The notes beneath the pieces are model-generated. The model did not search any database. It saw nothing but the letters and a program-made list of their open reading frames with translations, and was not told the origin of the DNA. Positions 55,341 to 64,000 of a DNA stretch of 64,000 nucleotides are shown piece by piece. The stretch is from Arachis hypogaea (lineage: Eukaryota > Streptophyta > Magnoliopsida > Fabales > Fabaceae). The stretch covers positions 74,773,772 to 74,837,771 of the forward strand of contig NC_092051.1 of assembly GCF_003086295.3 (NCBI RefSeq). Direction: 5' to 3'. The position numbers and the translations under genes are program-made. The first letter of the stretch is position 1. Each line of letters starts with the position of its first letter.

Positions 55341-56782
55341 GTGATGCGTGAGCATCTTCTCTATCTTTTCCTAGTAAATTTGCATTCAAATTGTTGAGTT
55401 TAATCAAGATTTAAATATCTTTTAGCCACTATGGATGCTACTTTGAGTTGTGCACAATTCTATTTATTTCAGGTAGCATCCAGAGGGAGTTTACGGAGTT
55501 TTGTAGCAGAAAAGGGAGAAAGCAAATGATGCTGTCAATCCTGACCTCCTTGCACTCAAACTGGAATAACCTGAGCTACAGAGGTCCAATTGACGTGATT
55601 CTAGTGGCATTGAAAGTTAACTTCTAGGGCTTTCCAACGATATATAATAGTGCACATTTCTTCTCCAGCAACCTCTGCATCCCCCACGTTGAACTTGGTT
55701 CCTTCCAAGTTCGGCGTGGATTGGAGAACTTCCAAGGAAGCACTTGCTGCCTTCTCCACGTTGAACTTGGAAAAAGCCAAGTTCAGCGTGGAGCTTAATG
55801 AATCCAATGGTCCCCACACTCTTCAAGCCCCACACAGATCAATTAAATTAATTTTGAATCAACTTTTATTTTATTTACAATTAGGAAAAGATATTATTTT
55901 AGTTTTAGGAAATATATTTTACATTAATTAGGATTAGATATAAAAGGGAAAAGAATCAGCCCTTCGGCTCTCTCTTCTCTTTTACCTCATTCCGTACTTT
56001 ACAGTTTTACGAATCCTAGTTTTTCTCTCTACATCATGAGTAACTAAACCTCTACTGTTAAGGTTAGGAGCTCTATCTATTGTATGGATTGAGACTATTA
56101 TTTTTCTATTTTAATTCATGTACTGATTTATATTTCAAGAATTGTTTTCGTTCTTTATTTTATGAATTTGGGTGGAACGGAAGTATGACCCTTTTTCTAA
56201 TTGAGTTCTTGTATAACTTGGAAAAGCTCTTTATTTGAACAACAGCTTGAAAACATATTCTCCTAAATTTCTAATTATCTAGACTTAATGGAATACGTGA
56301 CATATAATCCTCTTATATTTGGGTAATTAGGATTTTTGTGGCATATAAACTAGAATTGAACTTCATCCTCTAATTGGAATTAAGTGACCAAGGAATTGGT
56401 GGTTGATGAAAGTTAGAGTAGACTAAGAAGGTCTAAGGAATTAGGGCTTAGTCATATATAGTTTGCCATGAATTAAATCTTGCATGAGTAAAATAGTTAG
56501 TAAGAAAAGTTAATCCGAAAAATAGATATCTCTGAAACCTTAACTGTTTCTCCATATATTATTCACAACTCGTTTACTGCTTGCTTTCTAATTTACCGAA
56601 TTTACTGTTTAATGCTTTTGAACTCTTAAACACCATTTTCTGCTTGTCTAACTAAGTAAATTAATCAACCATTGTTGCTTAGTCCATCAATCCTTGTGGG
56701 ATCGACCCTCACTCACCTGAGGTATTACTTGGTACGACCCGGTGCACTTGCCGGTTAGTTTGTGGTTTTTAATTCCGCACCA
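55341..56782 (+). mobile_element. F 5' LTR
   Basis: 1442 bp, from TGATGCGTGAGCATC (arms GATGC/GCATC) to CCGCACCA. It shares with G and A the block GAGCTACAGAGGTCC and the TTTCCAACGATATATAATAG element (55630-55655). Palindromes built on CACGTTGAACTTGG and CCAAGTTCAGCGTGG at 55687-55795. TATA box TATAAAAGG at 55939-55947. U5 hairpins at 56707-56722 and 56739-56754. Confidence 0.88.
55939..55947 (+). promoter_or_regulatory. TATA box of the F LTR
   Basis: TATAAAAGG in an AT-rich to mixed transition, 600 bp into the LTR. Confidence 0.6.
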
Positions 56783-56788
56783 AGTTTT

Positions 56789-56805
56789 TGGCGCCGTTGC
56801 CGGGG
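56789..56805 (+). promoter_or_regulatory. Primer binding site of F (tRNA-Asp)
   Basis: Perfect 17-nt TGGCGCCGTTGCCGGGG, 6 nt after the LTR. Confidence 0.92.
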
Positions 56806-57069
56806 ATTGACTGTGATTAACAAGTATTAGTTGTTTGATTGCTTAGATTAGGCGTTTTAATTTTAATTTTATTAAAATTTTGTTTATTTATTTTCGAAAA
56901 AAAAAATTAAATAAATAGTACTAATATTTTTCTTAATTTCTGAAATTAAGTTTGGTGTTTCCTAGTTAGTTTTATTTTAATTTTTAGAATTCTGTTCTTT
57001 CTTCTCTGTCTTCCTGTTAACCACATGGTGCGTTTAATTCTTTTTGGTGTTTTGTGCTAAGAAAAAATA

Positions 57070-58144
57070 ATGGAGATAGATCACATGGGTTACTACTCAC
57101 ACCCAAGGAGTGATTCATGTTATTGTGAATGGGGGAACTACCCAAATTTTGGTTGGCAAAGTCAAAACCAGAGAAACTTCAGTGCTCCATGTTCCAACTA
57201 TCAAGAACCACCACCTCCATATTCATACCAAGAACCACCACATCTCTACCCATATCAAGAACCATCATCTTTCTACCCATATCAAGAGCCACTATCTTCC
57301 TATTCATACCAAGAACCATCATCTTTTTACTCTTATCAAGAATCATCATCTCCTTCTTATTCATGTCAAGAACCACCATCTCCTTATTCATCTCAAGTAC
57401 CATTAGATATTGAGCTTTTCATGAAAGAATTCATACATGATACAAAGACAAGTGTCAAAAAATGTAGAGAAACATGTGCAGTCGATTATCAAGTCCCAAA
57501 AAGTGGAACAAGCAAATTCCTTCCCAAGAGATATAATGCAAGATCCTATAGAAGAAAGTGAGGAAATCAATCAAAGGAGTTTATACTCCAATGAATTAAA
57601 GAACTTTCCACCCTCACAACTGGAAGAAGAGGATGATTCAAAAACAAAAGAGGAAGATGCACAAACAAAGGAGGTTGTAAGGAATGAAAACAATTATGGG
57701 AATCTACACTCCAATGAAGTAGAGACTGGCATAGATAGTGAGTTTATTGAACCACCAATTCAAGAAGTTCTTGATGAAGGGTACACTCTAACCATCACAC
57801 AACACCTAAATTTTGAAATCAAAGAAGTGAAGGAAACCAAGGAAAGCACTGAAAAGGGGATTGTGACCAAGAAACCAAAGAAAACATCCATGGAAAAGAG
57901 AAGGTCAGAAAAAATCAATCCAACCTCTACACCAACAAGCAAGGTGAATCAAGTTAATCACAATAAAAGAAAGCTTGTTCGGAGGAATTTATATCAGGGG
58001 GCACTAATTTTCACATCTCCCCCCTTGGAGACATTTCTTTTAACCAACTGGAAGAAGAGGAAGAAAATTCAACAATCAAGTGTCAAGCTAGTGACATTAA
58101 AGAAGCGCTTGTCGGAAGGCAACCCGTTGATTTCGTATCCTTAG
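57070..58144 (+). pseudogene. F single ORF with YQEP repeats, frameshifted
   Basis: Starts MEIDHMGYYSHPRSDS at 57070. About residues 20-35 (PNFGWQSQNQRN) match the B gag linker. Residues 45-115 are about eight YQEPxxxYx repeats. At the A6 run near 57457-57462 the frame shifts, and the protein continues in another phase (VEKHVQSIIKSQKVEQA) to a TAG at 58142-58144. The second part is Glu/Lys-rich and contains KESTEKGIVTKK and SSVKLVTLKKRL, related to the D2 protein. No enzyme domain. A reduced gag of a non-autonomous element is the best reading. Confidence 0.65.
58078..58130 (+). other. Conserved block (F copy), translated
   Basis: TGTCAAGCTAGTGACATTAA then GCGCTTGTCGGAAGGCAACC. The hairpin is weakened by two changes (GTCGGA for GTTGGG). 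It forms the end of the ORF, as in D2. Confidence 0.65.
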
Positions 58145-58829
58145 TTATTTTTCCGTTGCGTTGATTATATTACTTGTTCGAATTTTTATGGAGTTTTTAC
58201 TATTTTCCTTTGTTTTACATATGTTTGATCGTGCAGAATTTTTAGAACAGGAACCGGACACTTAGAAAAATTTTTGAACACTCTAGAGGATGTTGAGTCT
58301 GCCAACTCCGCGCTGAACTTGGAATTTTCCAAGTTCAATGTGGAGTATGCGTAATAGCTAGACAAAAGGCACTGTACAGTCCATGCTGAACTTTGGATTT
58401 TCCAAGTTCAGCGTGGAGAACGACGTAACAAGGAACAAAATCAAGCAAAAGTTCACGCCGAACTTGATCCTTTGCAAGTTTCGCGTGGAGAGGAACGCAT
58501 GCATTTGAAGGCTGCGGCACTGAACTTACCTTTCATCGAGTTCAGCGTGGAATCAGATTACATTACCCCCTTTATATAACATATATATATATCATACCCC
58601 CTCCCCTTATATTTATACGTATCCGCCCCCCACCCCCTTATATAATGTATATATCTCATGCCCCCTTATATATGTATACGTAAACCCCCCCCCCCTTTTA
58701 TCTACACATAATATATATTATATGTACGTAACCCCCCCCCCTCTTATATATATAAATAAATCACTATATATATATATATATAAAAAAATAAATAAATACA
58801 AACAAAAACAAAAAAAACAAAAAAAATAT

Positions 58830-58868
<39 letters not shown>

Positions 58869-59640
58869 AATTAGTTTTAATTTTTATTTTTCTTTTATTA
58901 TTTTTTTAAATTTTATTTTTCATCCTCCGTGCACTTTTTATGTTCCTCCTTGTTTTTAGATTTTCTTTGCTTGAGGACAAGCAAACTTTTAAGTTTGATG
59001 TTGTCGCTTCGCTTGTGACTTTTCTGTTTATTTTAATGGCACCAAGGGAGGTGAATCATCTTCATGATGGAGCACAGCCTGAAGAATGAAACGGCCACTA
59101 GGATAACTGAGGTGGTTGAGTTCCTTTCATTCTATATTCCTTCCCGTTCTTACTATGTTATGTTCCGGTTTTCTGCTGTTGTGTTTTTGTTATTGCATGA
59201 TCAATTGTTATTTCAATTTCTAAGTTCTAGTTTAGTTTACTGTTTATTTTGCTATTTGATTTTTATTCCGAAAGGGTGTCTCATGTATTACTCACTGAGT
59301 TTGAAATCAAGAAGAAAAGAAAAGAAGTGATGTATTGCATGAGAAATTGAGTTTATATTAAAGAATAGCCTTATTTACTTAAATGTGGTGGTACTATTTA
59401 TAATTCTGAATGAATGACATAAATAGTGCATATTTGAATTTCAATCAAGAGATGTTGATGTATAAGGAACAAGAATTTAGAGAACTATTATGACTTCTCT
59501 GAAATTAATGAAAGCTTAATCCTTGAAGCAAAAGAAACATAAAAGCAACGTCCAAGGCTCTGAGCATCGTCAATGACTAAGGAGGTCAGACATGATTAAA
59601 AGCTCAAGAGTTGTTTCCATAGTCATAGGCTTGTGGTGTT
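58145..59640 (+). other. F 3' UTR: palindromes, microsatellites, relic ORF start
   Basis: Palindromes with CGCTGAACTTGG and CCAAGTTCAGCG arms at 58305-58560 repeat the LTR words. Positions 58560-58870 are alternating C runs and TATATA tracts ending in a long TA repeat. A hairpin with TTTGCTTG and CAAGCAAA arms (58966-58985) and AAGTTTGATGTTG precede an ATGGCACCAAGGG start at 59036, a relic of the env-position ORF. CCAAGGCTCTGAGCATCG is at 59552-59569. The 88-codon frame at 59064-59330 shows no domain. Confidence 0.55.
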
Positions 59641-61179
59641 TGATGAGTGAATAATTTATACGCTTTTTGGCATTGTTTTTACATAGTTTTTAGTATGATT
59701 TAGTTAGTTTTTACTATGTTTTTATTATTTTTATGCAAAATTCACGTTTCTGGACTTTACTATGATTTTGTGTGTTTTTCTGTGATTTCAGATATTTTCT
59801 GGCTGAAATTGAGGGACCTGAGCAAATTCTGATTCAGAGGCTGAAAAAGGACTGTAGATGCTGTTGGATTCTGACCTCCCTGCACTCGAAATGGATTTTC
59901 TGGAGCTACAGAAGTCCAAATGGCACGCTCTCAATTGCGTTGGAAAGTAGACATCCAGGGCTTTCCAGAAATATATAATAATTCATACTTTGCTCGAGTT
60001 TAGATGACGTAAACCGGCGTTCAACGCCAGTTCTCTACCCTATTCTGGTGTTAAACGCCAGAAACAGGTTACAAGTTGGAGTTAAACGCCCAAAACAGGT
60101 TACAACCTGGAGTTTAACTCCAAAAATAGCCTAGGCACGTGTAAAGCTTAAGTCTCAGCCCCAGCACACACGAAGTGGGCCCCGGAAGTGGATTTCTGCA
60201 CTATCTATCATAGTTTACTCATTTTCTGTAAACCTAGGTTACTAGTTTAGTATTTAAACAACTTTTAGAGATTTATTTTATATCTCATGACATTTTAGAT
60301 CTGAACTTTGTACTTTTTAACGGCATGAGTCTCTAAACTCCATTGTTGGGGGTGAGGAGCTCTGCTGTGTCTCGATGAATTAATGCAATCACTTCTGTTT
60401 TTCATTCAAACACGCTTGTTTCTATCTAAGATATTTATTCGTACTCCAATATGATGAATGTGATGATCCGTGACACTCATCACCATTCTCAACCTATGAA
60501 TGCGTGCCTGACACCCACCTCCGTTCTACATTAGATTGAATGGGTATCTCTTGGATTCCTTAATCAGAGTCTTCGTGGTATAAGCTAGAATCCATTGGCA
60601 GCATTCTTGAGAATCGGGAAAGTCTAAACCTTGTCTATGGTATTTTGAGTAGGATTCAGGGATTGGATGACTGTGACGAGCTTCAAACTCACAAGGGTTG
60701 GGCGTAGTGACAGACGCAAAAGGATCAATGGATCCTATTCCAGCATGAGTGAGAACCGACAGATGATTAGCCGTGCGGTGACAGCGCACCTGGACCATTT
60801 TCACTGAGAGGACGGATGGTAGCCATTGACAACGGTGATCCACCAACACACAACTTGCCATAGGAGGAACCTTGCGTGCGTGAAGAAGAAGACAGGGGGA
60901 AAGCAGAGATTCAGAAGACAAAGCATCTCCAAAACTCCAACATATTCTCCATTACTGCATAACAAGTATTTAATTCATGCTCTTTTATTTTTCGCAATCC
61001 AAACTAATAATTATAATTGATTTCCTGACTAAGAAATACAAAATAACCATAGCTTGCTTCAAGCCGACAATCTCTGTGGGATCAACCCTTACTCACGTAA
61101 GGTATTACTTGGACGACCTAGTGCACTTGCTGGTTATTGGTACGAGTTGTGAAAAGTGTGATTTACAATTCGTGCACCA
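59641..61179 (+). mobile_element. H 5' LTR
   Basis: 1539 bp, exactly the length of the G LTRs despite many substitutions. Starts TGATGAGTGAATAATTT and ends GTGCACCA. Family palindromes at 60014-60125, where some words are GGAGTTTAACTCC. U5 hairpins at 61087-61102 and about 61118-61134. Confidence 0.9.
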
Positions 61180-61185
61180 AGTTTT

Positions 61186-61202
61186 TGGCGCCGTTGCCGG
61201 AG
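61186..61202 (+). promoter_or_regulatory. Primer binding site of H (tRNA-Asp)
   Basis: TGGCGCCGTTGCCGGAG, one mismatch. Confidence 0.9.
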
Positions 61203-62292
61203 ATTGTTCGAGTTTGGACAACTGACGATCTATTTTGTTGCTTAGATTAGGAAAATTTTTTATTTTTGGTTTAGAGTCTTCTATTATTGTTTGTGGTTGA
61301 AATTTCTTTTTTTAAATCTTTATTTTCTCTTTTTAAATTTTTCGAAAATTTTTTAAACGGATAATTGAGTTTTTCTGTTTGAGTTTAGTTTCATATTTTA
61401 AGTTTGGTGTCAATTGCATGTTTTTGTTTTCTTTTAAATTTTTGAATTTGTGTTCATTGTTCTTTCTTAATCTTCAAGTTGTTCTTGTTTATTTTCCTTG
61501 TTTGATCTTTAGTTTTCCTTGTTTTGTGATTTTTCTTATTTTTCTTGTGTATTTTCGAATTATTAGTATACAAAAAAAAATTTTAAATATTTTATATATT
61601 AAATACCTTTATTAAAACACTTTCAATTTATAGCTCAATTGGGTAGAGCGGTGTTCTTATGTTCTTGGTAATTGGGAATCATCCTTTAAAAACTTTTTCA
61701 AAAATAATTTTTCTTTGACTAAATCTCATGTCAAACTTTTAAGTTTGGTGTTATCTTGTTATTTTTTTATTTTATTTTCGAAAAATTATTTTTAGTGTTC
61801 TAAAAGTTTTAAGTTTGGTGTTCTTTTTATGTTCTTATGAGTCTTCAAAGTGTTCTTGAGGCTTCTTTGTGTTTCGATCTTAAAATCTTTAAGTTTGGTG
61901 TTCCTTGGTGTTTTCTCTCCAAAACTTTCGAAAAACAAGGAGCATTAGATCTAAAAATTTTAAGTCTGGTGTTTTATCTTTATTTTAAATTGAGTTTCGA
62001 AAATTACTTTTAAAAATTCAGATTTTTATTTTAAAAATCAAATCTTTTCAAAATTCAAAATCTTTTTCAAAAATCATATCCAAAGTATTTCAAATCTTCT
62101 CAATTAAGCAATTATTCTCACTTTCAAATTTATCTTTTCTCTAAGTTTTTGAAATTTACATTCTAATTTCTAATTATTCTATTTTTATTTTATCTTATTA
62201 TTTTTATCTTAATAATTTGGTTTATTCTACTTAAATAAAATAAAAAAAAATATATTTTATTTGTAATTTATACCAATTCCCTTCTCTCCATC
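61203..62292 (+). other. H leader with tRNA-like piece and AAGTTTGGTGTT repeats
   Basis: At 61630-61680, TAGCTCAATTGGGTAGAGCG and the following bases look like a tRNA 5' half: the D-stem GCTC/GAGC encloses AATTGGGTA, and an A-box-like TAGCTCAATTGG is present. AAGTTTGGTGT occurs at 61400, 61741, 61811 and 61891, with a mutated copy near 61966. No gene. Confidence 0.55.
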
Positions 62293-64000
62293 ATGGACTT
62301 AAGTGGAAATTAACAGTCCAGAAGGACTCTGGGGTCATATGCTAACCCCATTACTGCTGCATATGGGAGTAGCATCTGTATACCTCCCATCAAAGCAGAC
62401 AATTTTGAGCTAAATCCTCAGCTCATTGTCATGCTGCAGCAAAACTGCCAGTATTCTGGTCTTCCACAGGAAGAACCTACTGAGTTTCTGGCACAATTCT
62501 TGTAAATTGCTGACACAGTACGTGACAAGGAGGTAGATCAGGATGTATACAGACTGTTACTGTTTCCGTTTGCTGTAAAAGATCAAGCTAAAAGGTGGTT
62601 AAATAACCAACCCACAGCAAGCATAAGGACATAGAAACAGTTATCAGACAAATTCCTGAATCAATATTTCCCTCCAAAAAGGATGACACAACTAAGGCTG
62701 GACATCCAAGGCTTTAAACAAGAGGATGACGAATCCCTGTATAATGCCTGGGAGAGGTACAGAGGGATGCTAAGGAAATGCCCCTCTGAAATGTTTTCAG
62801 AGTGGGTGCAATTGGACATCTTCTACTATGGGCTTACAGAAGGAGCTCAGATGTCCTTAGACCACTCAGCTGGTGGATCTATACACATGAGGAAAACTAT
62901 TGAAGAGGCTCAAGAGCTTATTGATATAGTTGCTACAAACCAACATCTATACATAAGTAATGGGTCCTCCATAAAAGAAGAAGTCAAAGCAATGTCTACT
63001 GAACTTGGACCTCCAGAACAAGTTGGTGAACTCAATCAACAATTGTGTTTTCTAACAAAACAGCTAACAGAATTCAAGGAGATGCTACAAGACACTAAAA
63101 ATGCTAATAAAAATATGGAAGCACAATTGAATCAGACAAAATAGCAGCTATTAAAGCAGATAACAGAAGAGTGCCAGGCAGTTCAATTAAAAAGTGGAAA
63201 AACATTAAATACCTCACTTCAGAGCAGCAGAAAGTCAAGGAAAGAACAACTGACAGAGGATGAGCAAAACATTATCTAAAATCCCTCTGAGGATAGTAAG
63301 AGCCCAGAGAGGAACAATTCTGGCGTTCAAATGCCAGAAACAGGCAAGGAGCTGGCGTCAAACGCCCAATAGAAGCTCAGTTCTGGCGTTCAAACGCCAG
63401 AAACAGGTAAGAAGCTGGCGTTCAACGCCAATCAAGCTTCTAACCCTGGCATTCAAATGCCAGTGAGGGATCAGACACACACAAGTACTAATAACAACCT
63501 CTCTAAAAAGGCTTCTCCAACCACCTCTGTACGAAATAAACCTGCAGCAACCAAGGTTGAGGAATACAAAGCCAGGATGCCTTATCCTCAAAAACTCCAC
63601 AAAGAGGAGTAGGATAAGCAATTTGCTCGCTTTGCAGACTATCTCATGACTCTTGAAATAAAGATTCTGTTTGCAGAGGCACTTAAGCAAATACCCTCAT
63701 ATGCCAAGTTCATGAAAGAGATCTTGAGTCATAAGAAGGATTGGAGAGAAACTGAGAGAGTTCTCCTCACTGAAGAATGCAGTGTAGTTATTCTGGAAAG
63801 CTTCCCAGAAAAGCTTAAAGATCCCAGGAGCTTTATGATACCATGCATATTAGAGGGTAATTGCACCAAGACAGCTTTATGTGATCTTGGGGCAAGCATC
63901 AACCTAATACCTGCATCCACTATCAGAAAGCTTGGTTTAACTGAAGAAGTCAAACTAATCCGGATATGTCTCCAACTTGCTGATGGCTCCATTAAATACC
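62293..64000 (+). pseudogene. H gag-protease, seven in-frame stops, runs off the window
   Basis: Starts MDLSGN at 62293 and stays in one phase with the G gag-protease. In-frame stops are at 62311, 62503, 62632, 63142, 63277, 63370 and 63610. Capsid motifs are clear (FLNQYFPPKRMTQLRLD, WERYRGMLRKCPSEMFSEW). The linker again carries the GGCGTTCAAACGCC-type palindromes (63318-63465). The protease region shows ALCDLGASINLIP near 63880. Nonsense changes without visible indels indicate long decay, in contrast to G. Confidence 0.88.

Larger units (their letters stand above)
55341..59640 (+). mobile_element. Element F: non-autonomous LTR retrotransposon, 5' part
   Basis: 5' LTR 55341-56782, primer site, leader, one broken ORF, conserved block and 3' UTR, then interrupted by element H at 59641. 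No pol. It lies in the B 5' LTR; ATTGG (55336-55340) is the likely TSD but the right end is outside the window. Confidence 0.85.
59641..64000 (+). mobile_element. Element H: FIDEL-like retrotransposon, 5' part
   Basis: Complete 5' LTR, primer site, leader and degraded gag-protease running off the window. Inserted in the F 3' UTR after GTGTT (59636-59640), the probable TSD. Same family as G. Confidence 0.88.

Noticed and set aside
59064..59330. 88-codon ORF in the F UTR with hydrophobic stretch
   Set aside because: No domain, T-rich, and starts inside the decayed env-position ORF; chance frame.

Overview
This 64 kb window is plant nuclear DNA made almost entirely of nested transposable elements. 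I see no intact host gene. Athila-type Ty3-gypsy LTRs, primer sites complementary to tRNA-Asp, and LTRs opening TGATGAGCGGATAATTT point to a legume, most likely peanut (Arachis), where FIDEL-like elements have this form. The species call is inference from family knowledge.

The host of the nest is element B, an old Athila-like element on the minus strand that spans the window from 55340 leftward. Read 5' to 3' on the minus strand it has a 5' LTR (55340-53889), primer site, frameshifted gag (53460-51603), protease, RT and RNase H (51663-47121), integrase (40326-38850), a UTR, an env-position ORF split into 37691-37546 and 8345-8292, a 3' UTR (8276-7359) and a 3' LTR (7358-2376). Each piece has been hit by a later insertion. 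Several of these have matching target-site duplications (TSDs): a Pack-CACTA transposon in the 3' LTR (2539-6516, TSD AGG), element A in the same LTR (1-2375), the C complex in the env-position ORF (about 8348-37545), D2 in RNase H (40327-47120, TSD GTTTG), a solo LTR in protease (49003-51493, TSD GCTTC) and F in the 5' LTR (from 55341).

Deeper levels: the C complex holds plastid DNA with the end of ndhB (about 12207-12870), element D1 inside the C gag zinc knuckle (13993-19740), and a long Tekay-like solo LTR (21499-36536, TSD ATGCG) inside its 3' LTR. That solo LTR contains a complete FIDEL-like element G (25462-35311, TSD GACGC). F contains a second FIDEL-like element H (59641 to the window end). 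The nest is therefore at least four levels deep.

Proteins: only B and G encode recognisable pol domains, and all are broken. G lacks integrase although its two LTRs have equal length. A, D1, D2 and F each carry one low-complexity gag-derived ORF and no pol, so they look like non-autonomous elements moved by pol-bearing relatives.

The most interesting signals are non-coding. Different LTR families share (i) a two-hairpin module near the LTR 3' end whose stems covary, (ii) a covarying hairpin with a GGAC-type loop upstream of the 3' LTR and of the env-position ORF, (iii) a dispersed AAGTTTGGTGTT word resembling the polypurine tract, (iv) family-specific arrays of perfect palindromes in the LTRs, and (v) a conserved block with a hairpin at the end of the coding region. 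All were read by eye. Junctions without a TSD are good to about 10 bp.
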